From contig JBLMZA010000110.1 of NCBI GenBank assembly GCA_050258555.1, positions 1 through 24,969 on the forward strand: a DNA stretch of 24,969 bases, written 5' to 3'. The DNA is from CAISDA01 sp050258555 (GTDB taxonomy: Bacteria; Bacteroidota; Ignavibacteria; UBA10030; UBA8401). A program made the position numbers and the translations under genes. Positions 1 to 7,756 of the stretch are shown here, in pieces (the first letter of the stretch is position 1; each line of letters starts with the position of its first letter). The notes under the pieces are model-generated. The model was not told where the DNA came from, searched no databases, and saw only the letters and a list, made by a program, of their open reading frames with translations.

Positions 1-2
1 TA

Positions 3-2714
3 TCCGCTCAACTGACCGTCCAGATTCCGTCGCAATACGGATCGAAGCCGGGTTTCATCGATCAGGCGAAGCTCGTTGTCGAACCGCACGGAGCGGTCGT
101 GGAGCAGTCGCTCTATCTGACCTATTCCGATCATGGGCAATATGCGGGAGGAAACCAGATCGAGATCGTCCATCGCTTCCAGCTGCCGGCCAACTCCGTC
201 GTGAACGATCTGTGGCTGTGGATCGGCGACAGCGTGATGCAGGCGCGCATTCTCGACACATGGAAGGCGCGCTCCATCTACGACAGCATCGTGAGCAAAA
301 AGCGCGATCCAGCATTCCTCACGAAGAACGGCGAACAGTATGAGCTCCACATCTATCCGCTGAAGCCCGGAAGCTTCCGTAAAATTAAACTCAACTTCAT
401 CACCCCGACGCGCTGGCGCGGAATTGACGGCGTGGCGGAACTGCCGCTGAAGATGCTCAAACAGAACAATGCCGCGCGGAAGCCGCTGGAAGTCCTCTTC
501 AGGCAGAAGGAAGACGTCTGGGGCTGGCCGATTCTGACGGAAGCCCCGCAGGAGCTCTCGTTCAAACCGGCCATTGATACGGGCGGGTACATGTACAAAT
601 CCTGCACCATCGGCGACATCAGCTCGTTCACCACGCTGTCTCTCGGGTATTCGACCAAATTCGTCAACGGCTTCTATACGAAGCTGGCCACTGTGAAGAA
701 CGACCAATCCTATTTTCTGTTCGGATTCAATCCCGGCTCCTTCTTCAAGCTTCCGGTCGATACGGCTCCGAAGCGCGTGCTCGTGGCACTTGATCTGAGC
801 GGAACGCAGAGCAAGAACTTTGCGACGCTGCTTCCACAGGTGAAGCAGTTCATGCGCGCGGTGCTGAAGGAATCGGACAGCATGAAAGTGGTCGCGGCGG
901 GGGCGGGCGTGATTCGTATGCTAGAGCCTGCTTGGCGCATCGGCGCCACCGATACGATCAATGGGATGATCGACCGTTTCGAATCGAGCGCATGGGGCAG
1001 GCAGACGGCACAGATGGCGAAGCCCGTGGTGCTCTATGCCGACGCGAACGCCGCGCTCTGCTGGCAGTTTCCCGGAATTCAGGATCTGGCGACGACGAAG
1101 AATTACGGTGACCTGATGTCTGCGCTCAACGACTATCGGTCGGCCGACGTCATCGCCGCATACTCCCACGGGTATGAAAGTCCGATCGGGCAGGAGAGCC
1201 TGCCCGCTTACACTGCAAAGATCGACTCATTCTTCCAGCGCGGAGGGCGTTTCCTTTCCTACTTCGATTTCAATCGAGTGGGCAGGGAAAAAATCGGCAC
1301 CCATTACATTCCTGGACTCACCACCACGCGGCGCAGCGACGGCTCGACCACGCTGTATAGAAATCCGGGCGGCAACGTCGGCATTCTCTTTCCCGAATCG
1401 TTCGTCCATTACGGATTCGATTATCTGCAGTACACGCCCGATCAGAATGTGAAGGTGGAAGTGCAGGACAAGGACGGAAAGCCCGTTGTCATCTCGAAGA
1501 AGATCGGCAACGGCCTGCTCATTGTCAGCGGCATCTGGTCGTTCAAGGACGACGGCGCCATGCGCGCGCAGTTGGGCGTGCCGCTCATCGGACTCAATGC
1601 CGTGTCGCAGAGCCAGCTCCTGTTGCCGCTCCTGGCATCGGTCCGGTCTGAATTCACCGCCAGGCCGTACGACAAGGTGTTCGTGCTGAGCAATGCCGAC
1701 TCGCTCACACAGATGTTGTCGTCCGAGACATGGGCCGATCAATACATCGGCGGATTCGGAACATCCGCCCCGAAATTCTCGACGGTGAATCTTCTTGACG
1801 GCGCCTTATACGTTCCTCCGTCCATCACGGTGGACGGGCAGCAGTTTTACGGAAGCGGATACCTGCTGAAGACGCTCGGAAGCCGGACATCCGGGGCGCA
1901 TTTCGAAACGCATCTGGTCGACTGGACAACCATCAACTCCATTGCGAGTGCCTATTCGTACCCGATGACCGATTATCTGGCCGTGATGGCGACGGCCGAC
2001 AATCAGACAGCCTCAGTGGACTATCTCAACGAAGTGGATGCGCACTCCTCAGATCCGAACAAGACGCGGTTCTTCATCTGTTCCGCACCCGCTCGTCAAT
2101 CGGTGCATTTTGTGGTCCGCGCAAAATTTGTTGGCATTGCAGATGAGGCCCGATGGGATCTGACGCTGCCGGTCCGTGCCGATACGCTCGTGAGCGAATC
2201 GGTGCTTCGTTCGATCGTCGGCATCGAACGGCTGAAGGAAAAATTCAGACTGGCGCCGAAAGACACGGCTGGCATTGTCAGCTGCGCCGTGAATTACCGG
2301 CTGCTCTGCGATTATACCGCGCTGCTTGCGCTCGAGCCGAACGACACCATCCATTTCATGCGCAATCCATTCGATGAAAGCCGGATCACAATCCGTGAAA
2401 TGGTCGAGGAGAGCATGAACGATTCGCTCACCCTGTGTTCGTATCCGAATCCGTTCAACAATCAGACTGCCGTCGTCGTGACGCTGGCGCAGCGTTCAAC
2501 GATCGATATCGGCGTCTTTAACGTGCTCGGCCAGCTCGTCCGGCATCTTGCCTCCAACGAGGTGGCGGAAGGGAAACGGACATTCTATTGGAACGGGAAC
2601 GATGACGGCGGAAGGACCGTCGGCAGCGGGACGTACTTCATCCGCATGATTGCAAAGGAAGCGACAGGCGGACGCATGATGATGCGCGTGCAGCGCGTGC
2701 TGTTCCTGAAATGA
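3..2714 (+). CDS. VIT/VWA-like secreted protein with T9SS sorting domain (5' partial)
   Basis: The frame is open to the left edge, so the true start lies outside the window; the GTG at 99 is only an internal codon. About 903 residues are visible. Residues 25-145 resemble a VIT (vault/inter-alpha-trypsin) domain, with a beta-rich stretch containing FQLPANSVVNDLWLWIG and an A-x-x-x-Y-D helix. Near residue 264 the DLSGT segment resembles a von Willebrand A MIDAS (DxSxS) with T in place of the last S, so metal binding is uncertain. The middle region (about 330-800) is not recognised. The C-terminus, from the PNPFNNQT motif at about residue 816, is a T9SS type A sorting domain ending in RVLFLK, so the protein is probably exported and surface-anchored. 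VIT plus VWA pairing is known from secreted adhesive or matrix proteins; the exact role here is unknown. An intrinsic terminator follows at 2780. Confidence 0.8.
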   Translation, partial: SAQLTVQIPSQYGSKPGFIDQAKLVVEPHGAVVEQSLYLTYSDHGQYAGGNQIEIVHRFQLPANSVVNDLWLWIGDSVMQARILDTWKARSIYDSIVSKKRDPAFLTKNGEQYELHIYPLKPGSFRKIKLNFITPTRWRGIDGVAELPLKMLKQNNAARKPLEVLFRQKEDVWGWPILTEAPQELSFKPAIDTGGYMYKSCTIGDISSFTTLSLGYSTKFVNGFYTKLATVKNDQSYFLFGFNPGSFFKLPVDTAPKRVLVALDLSGTQSKNFATLLPQVKQFMRAVLKESDSMKVVAAGAGVIRMLEPAWRIGATDTINGMIDRFESSAWGRQTAQMAKPVVLYADANAALCWQFPGIQDLATTKNYGDLMSALNDYRSADVIAAYSHGYESPIGQESLPAYTAKIDSFFQRGGRFLSYFDFNRVGREKIGTHYIPGLTTTRRSDGSTTLYRNPGGNVGILFPESFVHYGFDYLQYTPDQNVKVEVQDKDGKPVVISKKIGNGLLIVSGIWSFKDDGAMRAQLGVPLIGLNAVSQSQLLLPLLASVRSEFTARPYDKVFVLSNADSLTQMLSSETWADQYIGGFGTSAPKFSTVNLLDGALYVPPSITVDGQQFYGSGYLLKTLGSRTSGAHFETHLVDWTTINSIASAYSYPMTDYLAVMATADNQTASVDYLNEVDAHSSDPNKTRFFICSAPARQSVHFVVRAKFVGIADEARWDLTLPVRADTLVSESVLRSIVGIERLKEKFRLAPKDTAGIVSCAVNYRLLCDYTALLALEPNDTIHFMRNPFDESRITIREMVEESMNDSLTLCSYPNPFNNQTAVVVTLAQRSTIDIGVFNVLGQLVRHLASNEVAEGKRTFYWNGNDDGGRTVGSGTYFIRMIAKEATGGRMMMRVQRVLFLK

Positions 2715-2734
2715 CCGGGTTTTGCGCGTTGCGC

Positions 2735-2763
2735 TTGAAAACGAAGGATTAAAACGCTACATT
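2735..2763 (+). promoter_or_regulatory. Candidate sigma70-type promoter upstream of the FGE-like lipoprotein gene
   Basis: TTGAAA (2735-2740), a 17-bp spacer and TACATT (2758-2763) give a good -35 and a fair -10. It lies 16 bp upstream of the terminator hairpin at 2780-2806, so a transcript from it would meet that hairpin before the gene at 2851. It is therefore either part of an attenuated leader or a chance match. Confidence 0.4.
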
Positions 2764-2779
2764 GTGTCCGTGCAGCCGT

Positions 2780-2813
2780 CCGGGGCGGGAGAGGCATCCG
2801 CTCCGGATTTTTT
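2780..2813 (+). terminator. Intrinsic terminator
   Basis: Left arm CCGGGGCGG (2780-2788), a 9-nt loop, and right arm CCGCTCCGG (2798-2806) pair with one G-U wobble. One more A-U pair closes the base, and a run of six T follows (2808-2813). It would end the VIT/VWA transcript. It also lies between a promoter-like sequence (2735-2763) and the next gene, so an attenuator role is possible. Confidence 0.75.
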
Positions 2814-2817
2814 ATTC

Positions 2818-2838
2818 ATACTATAGTATCTTTGCGAA
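2818..2838 (+). promoter_or_regulatory. Perfect 12-bp palindrome and TAnnTTTG-like element
   Basis: ATACTATAGTAT (2818-2829) is a perfect palindrome just after the terminator. It overlaps TATCTTTG (2827-2834), which fits the Bacteroidia -7 consensus TAnnTTTG. No convincing TTG was seen at -33, and the start codon at 2851 would leave only a very short leader. It may be a regulator site or a promoter; the evidence is weak. Confidence 0.25.
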
Positions 2839-2850
2839 AGAAGTTCCGTA

Positions 2851-4179
2851 ATGGGTTCCCCGAAATTGTCCGCCTTCATGCTGTGTGCCGTTCTCGCACT
2901 TGTTCTTTCCTCCTGCAAAAAAGAAAATCCGGCCGATGCCGGCATTCCCGACACCAGGCTTGCCGCGCCCACAGGACTTCAACTGCTCTCGATGTCGGAA
3001 ACGGAAGTGAAGCTGCACTGGGTCGACAACAACGCCCATGAGGAGCGGTATCTGATCGAGCAGAGCACGGACAGCCTCACGTACGTTCAGGTCGGCGTTC
3101 GGCCGGCGGACTGCGACACTGCAACCATCACGGGCTCTTTCGCGACCACGCAGACGTATTATTTCCGCGTAAAGGCGGCAAACGCCGATACCGTCACGGG
3201 CGCATCGAACACGGTATCAAGAACGCTCTTTCCCGCGCCGTCCGACATGAAGATCGTATCGTTTGCCTCCGGCGCCGTTTCGCTCACATGGAAAGACAAC
3301 AGCGACATCGAAACCGGCTTCTACATCGAGCGAGCCGTCGATGCCTCGGCGTTCACTGTCGTCGACAGTACGGGAGCGAATGTGCAGTCGAAAACCCTGT
3401 CTGCACCGCTTGATTCTGCGAAGACCTATGCATACCGCATCGTTGCCCATACGGCGTCGCGGCGCTCCGCGGCATCGAATCAGTTCGCGCGCTCGCTCGG
3501 CAATTGGGTCTATGTTGCCGGCGGCACATTCCAGATGGGAAGGAACGACGGCTATTCGGACGAGCGTCCGGTGCACGTCGTCACCGTTTCCGGATTTTAC
3601 ATCTCGAAATATGAAGTGACCGTTAAGGAATTTCGCCGTTATACCGATGCTATGAAGAAGGGCTTCCCTCAGGCTCCATCGTGGGGATGGTCGGACGAAG
3701 CGCCGATCGTGAATGTGACATGGAACGATGCCGTTGCATACTGTAAGTGGCTCGACAGCACGACAGGAAGCGGAGCGCGGCTTCCCACCGAAGCCGAATG
3801 GGAATTCGCCGCGAGGGGCGGCAACAGCTCGCAGCATTTCCGCTACAGCGGTAGCAACACGATCGGCGATGTGGCCTGGTATTACCTGAATGCGGGTCGC
3901 ATCACCCACCGCATCGGAACAAAGCTCCCGAACGAACTCGGCTTGTATGACATGAGCGGCAATGCCTGGGAGTGGGTCTCGGACTGGCACGGATCGTATT
4001 CGTGGACGCCGGTCATGAATCCGAAGGGCGCCGGAACCGGCACGAACAAGGTATTCAGGGGAGGATCGGAATTCGATTACGGACTCGCCGAGAACGAATG
4101 CCGTGTCGAGACACGGTATGTCTATACGCCGGGCAGCAAATCGGATGATGGAGGCTTCCGCGTCGTCAGGCTCCGGTAA
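2851..4179 (+). CDS. Lipoprotein with two Fn3 domains and an FGE-sulfatase-like domain
   Basis: The 442-residue protein begins with a lipoprotein signal; the lipobox LSSC places the lipidated cysteine at residue 22. Two fibronectin type III domains follow (about 39-124 and 129-216). Residues 219-442 form a formylglycine-generating-enzyme (SUMF1/EgtB/PvdO) fold, shown by VYVAGGTFQMG, RLPTEAEWEFAARGG, LYDMSGNAWEWVSDW and RGGSEFD...CR. True FGEs carry a catalytic cysteine pair in this last segment; here only the second position (C417) is kept, so sulfatase activation is unlikely. The family also includes GldK/GldJ, lipoproteins of the gliding/T9SS machinery, but the Fn3 domains argue against direct orthology. 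The start was chosen for the signal sequence and a weak purine-rich site (AAAGAAG) ahead of it. The histidine kinase gene begins 44 bp downstream, so co-transcription is plausible. Confidence 0.85.
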   Translation: MGSPKLSAFMLCAVLALVLSSCKKENPADAGIPDTRLAAPTGLQLLSMSETEVKLHWVDNNAHEERYLIEQSTDSLTYVQVGVRPADCDTATITGSFATTQTYYFRVKAANADTVTGASNTVSRTLFPAPSDMKIVSFASGAVSLTWKDNSDIETGFYIERAVDASAFTVVDSTGANVQSKTLSAPLDSAKTYAYRIVAHTASRRSAASNQFARSLGNWVYVAGGTFQMGRNDGYSDERPVHVVTVSGFYISKYEVTVKEFRRYTDAMKKGFPQAPSWGWSDEAPIVNVTWNDAVAYCKWLDSTTGSGARLPTEAEWEFAARGGNSSQHFRYSGSNTIGDVAWYYLNAGRITHRIGTKLPNELGLYDMSGNAWEWVSDWHGSYSWTPVMNPKGAGTGTNKVFRGGSEFDYGLAENECRVETRYVYTPGSKSDDGGFRVVRLR

Positions 4180-4223
4180 ACAGCGCTGCACTATTTTTTA
4201 TCTGTGGATATGAGCGGTCGACA

Positions 4224-7094
4224 ATGTATAAACTGATTTTCTGCATTCTCATAACGGCATCTCCCGTCTTCGCTCAGCGCGCATTGTACGACAGTGTGCG
4301 CACGTCGATTGTTCACCGGCCTCTGAAGGAACAATTCGACGTGATGGAAGAGTATGCCGATTCACTTCTTTCCAAGCCCTACGATGCGCTTCCGTTCACC
4401 GAGGAAGCGATCCGGCTTTCCCAGCAGCTCGGCGACAAGCGCGAACAGGGGTATTTGTTGAATTCGCTCAGCCGCATCTATCAGAGCATCGGCGAATTCG
4501 ATCTTTCCAGCGACAATGTCCGCAAGGCTCTCGCACTGAACCGGGAGGTATCGAATACATACGAGGTGGCGCGGGGATATTCCATCATCGCCACGACGTA
4601 TTATTACATGGGCCTTTATAATAATTCCATGGAGTTCAATCTCAAGGCGCTTGCGCTCTTCCAGCAGTTGAAGAAGCCCGCACAATCGTCGGTGATCATG
4701 AATTCCATCGGAAGCATCTACTTGCGTTTGTCGCAATATGATACGTCTGCGGTCTACTTCAGGCGCGCGCTGGCAATGAATCCCAGAAAAGATACAACGG
4801 TGTTCAAGATTCACATCTATACGAACATCGCATTCCTTCAGGCTCTCAAAGGGCAGCCGGATTCCGCGTTACAAGAATTGAACCATCTGCTTTCCATTGC
4901 GCGGCGAAGGTCGGAGGCAGGAGCCGAAGCGTACATTCTGTTCTGCATCGGGTCGGCACACCTGGCGGGGGGCCGGTATGATGAAGCGCTCCGGCGGCTT
5001 GAACAGGCGCGGGCGGCATCGGTCGTTCTGCATGAAGCCCATGGTGCAGCCGAAGCGATGATCGCCATAGCGGCTGCGTATGAAAAGAAAGGCAACTACG
5101 CCGACGCATTATCCGTACTCGACGGCGCGATCGCCTATTGCCGGCGCGTCAAGACGTACGATCTTCTGCTGGCCTCGCTCAAACTCCGCTGGCAGGCGTA
5201 CAACAAGCTGGGCGAAATGAAGAAGGCCTTTGCATCACTGAAGGACTATTCGCAGCTTGCCGATTCGGTATCGGCGCTTTCGGAACGGATCGGCGTGGCG
5301 AATGCCGCTTATTCATTCGACGTTGCCAAACGTGAGGAAGAGATCGCGCGCCTGAAGAAAGACGCCATCAATGATGAGAATTCGATCAGGCAGCAGCAAC
5401 TGCTTATTTACAGCCTCGCCGGTCTCATGATGATCGTGATCGCCGCATCGCTCGGACTGGTCTTCATGTACAGGAAGGCGAACCGCCTGCACCGTACCGA
5501 AGTGGATCAGAAAAAAAAGATCGAGCTGTTGTACAGCCAGCTCATGAAGGAAATGGAAGAACGAAAGACTGCCGATGAACAGGCGCGCGAATCCGAGCAT
5601 CGTTTCCGCTCGATCTGGGAGATGTCGAACGACGGCATGCGCCTGACGGACCAGAACGGAACGATCATCATGGTCAACGAAGCTTTCTGCCGGATGGTCG
5701 GCATGACGCGCGAGGAATTGGAAGGACAGCCGCTGTCCGTTCTCTATCGTCCTTCAGCGGGTGAGCGAGTCGACAGCATTTATCGCCAGCGCTTCAACAG
5801 CCGGACGATCGAGCCGACATTCGAGCGGCAGTTGTATCTGAAGAATGGACGGAACATCTGGTTCGAGGTGACCAATACATACATCGCTGCCGGCGAGCAG
5901 CCGGTGCTGCTGCTCGGCATTTTCCGCGATATCACGCAGCGACGGAAACTCGAGCATCAGCTCGTTCAGGCGCAGAAGCTCGAAGGCATCGGAACGCTGG
6001 CGGGAGGCATCGCACACGACTTCAACAATCTGCTGGCGATGATTCTCGGATCCGCGGAACTGCTGCAGAGCAGGCTTCCGCAGCAGCCGGAACTTCAGAA
6101 ATTCGTCGACCGCATTGTACAGGCATCGATACGGGGCACATCGATCTCGAGACAACTGCTGATGTTCTCGCGTCCCGATCAGGCGGAATTCAAGCCGATA
6201 TCGCTCTCAAAGACGGTGACGGACCTCAGGGAGCTGCTTTCGCATTTCCTCCCGAAATCGATCCGGATCGAGATGACGATCGAACCGGAGCGCGACATGA
6301 TCATCGGCGATGCGGGGCAGATCCAGCAGGCCATGCTGAATCTCGCGATCAATGCCGGCGACGCGATGAAAGGGACAGGAACGCTGACCATCAGGGAATA
6401 TGCGGCTCCTTCGTCCGCCATCGCCGCGCGATTCGCGGCGCCGGAGCAGGCATCGTATGTGGCGCTGAGCATCACCGATACGGGCATCGGTATGGATGAA
6501 GCCGTCAAAGCAAAGATCTTCGATCCGTTCTTCACCACCAAAGAACGGAATAAAGGCACCGGACTCGGACTGTCGAGTGTTCACGGCATCGTGAAAAATC
6601 ACGGCGGCATGATCGATTGCGAAAGCGCGCCCGGCAAGGGAAGCACATTTACGCTTTATTTTCCCTGCATCGGCAGCGATCTTCATGCTGCGGAGCAGGA
6701 AGCACCCGAGGTGAAAGACGAGCCGCACACGACCATCCTCCTGGTCGATGACGAGCTGGTGATCCGGGAGACGATGCAGGAATGTCTGACCGCGTCGGGG
6801 TACACGGTGCTTGCCTCTTCAAGCGGGCGCGAAGCGCTGGAGGTGTATCGCTCGCGCGGGCAGTCGATCGATCTCGTGCTGACCGATCTCGGCATGCCCG
6901 AGATGGGGGGAGAGGAACTCTGCCGGCAATTGCTGAAGATCGATCCGTCTGTCGCCATCATCGTGTCATCGGGCTACCTGGATGGAACCACGAGAGAGGA
7001 ACTGCTCGACCTGGGTGTCTTCGAGGTGATCAGCAAGCCCGCGCGAATCGGCGACATTCAATCGGCAATCCGGAAAGTGCTGTCGGCCGTCTGA
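4224..7094 (+). CDS. Membrane hybrid histidine kinase with TPR sensor, PAS and receiver domains
   Basis: This 956-residue protein has a signal peptide (cleavage after about residue 17, VFA-Q). A periplasmic tetratricopeptide region (about 25-340) precedes a coiled coil, one membrane helix (about 395-417), a second coiled coil and a PAS domain (about 458-575). The phosphoacceptor His598 lies in GGIAHDFNN. The ATPase domain shows N710 in the N box (NLAINAGDAM), D752 in DTGIGM and the GTGLGLSSVHGIV G box. A C-terminal receiver (about 838-955) contains VDDE, phosphoacceptor D888 (LTDLGMP) and the conserved K in SKPA. All catalytic motifs look intact. No DNA-binding domain and no separate response regulator lie next to it, so its output partner is unknown. 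The PAS may sense a small ligand and the TPRs a periplasmic protein or peptide, which is inference. It may share a transcript with the lipoprotein just upstream. Confidence 0.93.
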   Translation: MYKLIFCILITASPVFAQRALYDSVRTSIVHRPLKEQFDVMEEYADSLLSKPYDALPFTEEAIRLSQQLGDKREQGYLLNSLSRIYQSIGEFDLSSDNVRKALALNREVSNTYEVARGYSIIATTYYYMGLYNNSMEFNLKALALFQQLKKPAQSSVIMNSIGSIYLRLSQYDTSAVYFRRALAMNPRKDTTVFKIHIYTNIAFLQALKGQPDSALQELNHLLSIARRRSEAGAEAYILFCIGSAHLAGGRYDEALRRLEQARAASVVLHEAHGAAEAMIAIAAAYEKKGNYADALSVLDGAIAYCRRVKTYDLLLASLKLRWQAYNKLGEMKKAFASLKDYSQLADSVSALSERIGVANAAYSFDVAKREEEIARLKKDAINDENSIRQQQLLIYSLAGLMMIVIAASLGLVFMYRKANRLHRTEVDQKKKIELLYSQLMKEMEERKTADEQARESEHRFRSIWEMSNDGMRLTDQNGTIIMVNEAFCRMVGMTREELEGQPLSVLYRPSAGERVDSIYRQRFNSRTIEPTFERQLYLKNGRNIWFEVTNTYIAAGEQPVLLLGIFRDITQRRKLEHQLVQAQKLEGIGTLAGGIAHDFNNLLAMILGSAELLQSRLPQQPELQKFVDRIVQASIRGTSISRQLLMFSRPDQAEFKPISLSKTVTDLRELLSHFLPKSIRIEMTIEPERDMIIGDAGQIQQAMLNLAINAGDAMKGTGTLTIREYAAPSSAIAARFAAPEQASYVALSITDTGIGMDEAVKAKIFDPFFTTKERNKGTGLGLSSVHGIVKNHGGMIDCESAPGKGSTFTLYFPCIGSDLHAAEQEAPEVKDEPHTTILLVDDELVIRETMQECLTASGYTVLASSSGREALEVYRSRGQSIDLVLTDLGMPEMGGEELCRQLLKIDPSVAIIVSSGYLDGTTREELLDLGVFEVISKPARIGDIQSAIRKVLSAV

Positions 7095-7130
7095 AGATTC
7101 CCGAAGAAGTACCGCTCCGTTTCTGTCCGA

Positions 7131-7148
7131 TAATTAGAACATTCTAAC
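7131..7148 (+). promoter_or_regulatory. Dyad operator-like motif, copy 1
   Basis: TAATTA-N4-ATTCTAAC directly abuts the -35 TTGACT at 7149. It contains the dyad TTAGAA-CA-TTCTAA (7134-7147). The same pattern, in the same orientation and at the same distance from a -10, recurs at 22784-22801. This is probably a regulator site; the regulator is unknown. Confidence 0.5.
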
Positions 7149-7177
7149 TTGACTGCCTTCCTTCTGTAAAATATATT
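7149..7177 (+). promoter_or_regulatory. Strong sigma70-type promoter
   Basis: TTGACT (7149-7154), a 17-bp spacer and TATATT (7172-7177) each match consensus at five of six positions. The dyad motif ends on the base before the -35. Transcription would start near 7184 and run toward the cohesin/dockerin operon. Confidence 0.6.
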
Positions 7178-7240
7178 ACCCACAATCTATAGCCCACAAA
7201 TCTGATTACATCGTTTCTCGGGGGAGCGGTAAGCAATCCA

Positions 7241-7381
7241 ATGCTTATTGTCGATGTAAGCGCAATTTCCATCTGTCATATCAATTGTGTGATTCGGCGC
7301 GGCGCGCTGCCGCTATCGCACGTTCCCCAATGCATGCGAAGCAGTGCTGCCATGCCGGAGCAATACTTCATATCTGTTTAA
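7241..7381 (+). CDS. Possible 46-residue small ORF (low support)
   Basis: The ATG at 7241 opens a 46-codon frame ending in TAA. A GGGGGAG run (7220-7226) lies about 14 nt ahead, which is too far for a typical ribosome site, and the start codon sits in a small TAAGCA/TGCTTA hairpin (7230-7247). The product has no recognisable domain and could be a chance frame in the leader of the operon at 7757. Confidence 0.12.
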   Translation: MLIVDVSAISICHINCVIRRGALPLSHVPQCMRSSAAMPEQYFISV

Positions 7382-7523
7382 GTGTTGGACGGCGCCGCCC
7401 GTCGTGAACGGCGCGGACGCCTGCAGAGCTGGTCGAAGATCATTTCTATAGAGACACTGTGCATTTTGCACCGGATCGTTCCGGCGCCGTGGAATCCTTT
7501 TACCCTTACGGGAGGGGAAGCGT

Positions 7524-7664
7524 ATGTCCGTTCGCGAACGATTCGGGAAAAGTATGCTGCGTTCCGACGCGCATCAGGTGCGCTGCCGGTGCAGAAGTCC
7601 GGATCAGAGACATTATATATTCTGGCTTCGTCGGATAATGACTTTATATTCGCCTGTGCGATGA
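7524..7664 (+). CDS. Possible 46-residue basic small ORF (low support)
   Basis: The ATG at 7524 has a very good ribosome site (GGGAGGGG at 7510-7517, 6-nt gap). It opens a 46-codon frame ending in TGA at 7662-7664. The product is rich in arginine with two nearby cysteines (RCRCR) and has no signal peptide or known domain. The strong ribosome site is the only positive evidence. It could be a leader peptide for the downstream operon or chance. Confidence 0.22.
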   Translation: MSVRERFGKSMLRSDAHQVRCRCRSPDQRHYIFWLRRIMTLYSPVR

Positions 7665-7679
7665 GCCCACACAGATACC

Positions 7680-7685
7680 TATAAT
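7680..7685 (+). promoter_or_regulatory. Perfect -10 hexamer without a clear -35
   Basis: TATAAT matches the consensus exactly and lies 72 bp ahead of the start at 7757. Nothing resembling TTGACA is present at 16-18 bp upstream. It could be an activator-dependent promoter for the operon, but AT-rich chance is as likely. Confidence 0.25.
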
Positions 7686-7744
7686 TCCGGCTCATACACC
7701 TGACCAGGTTGATAATCGTACATAGACTCGGAGGTTATCCCGAA

Positions 7745-7750
7745 GGGAGG
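7745..7750 (+). promoter_or_regulatory. Ribosome binding site deciding the start at 7757
   Basis: GGGAGG ends 6 nt before the ATG at 7757. It favours this start, which gives a clean signal peptide, over the in-frame non-ATG start at 7709, which would put 16 non-hydrophobic residues ahead of it. Confidence 0.8.
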
Positions 7751-7756
7751 TTACTA

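Larger units (their letters stand above)
7095..7756. other. Long intergenic region with promoter, dyad motif and possible structured leader
   Basis: These 662 bp hold no convincing protein gene. Seen here are a dyad motif (7131-7148), a strong promoter (7149-7177), a 6-bp hairpin TAAGCA/TGCTTA (7230-7247), a small hairpin CCGGA-TCGT-TCCGG (7471-7484), an isolated TATAAT (7680-7685) and two 46-codon ORFs (7241-7381 and 7524-7664). If the strong promoter serves the operon at 7757, the leader is about 570 nt. I matched no known riboswitch class. Confidence 0.6.

Noticed and set aside
3217..4191. 324-codon open frame on the minus strand
   Set aside because: It lies wholly antisense to the Fn3/FGE-like gene, whose domains are clear. 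The translation is arginine- and isoleucine-rich without domains, as expected for a shadow frame in GC-rich DNA.
4182..4205. CAGCGCTG palindrome followed by a T run between the lipoprotein and kinase genes
   Set aside because: The palindrome has no loop and at most four pairs, so it cannot form a terminator hairpin.
7382..7695. Overlapping open frames of about 100 codons on both strands in the large gap
   Set aside because: The plus-strand frame starts at GTG without a ribosome site and shows no domain or signal; the minus-strand frame is its antisense shadow.
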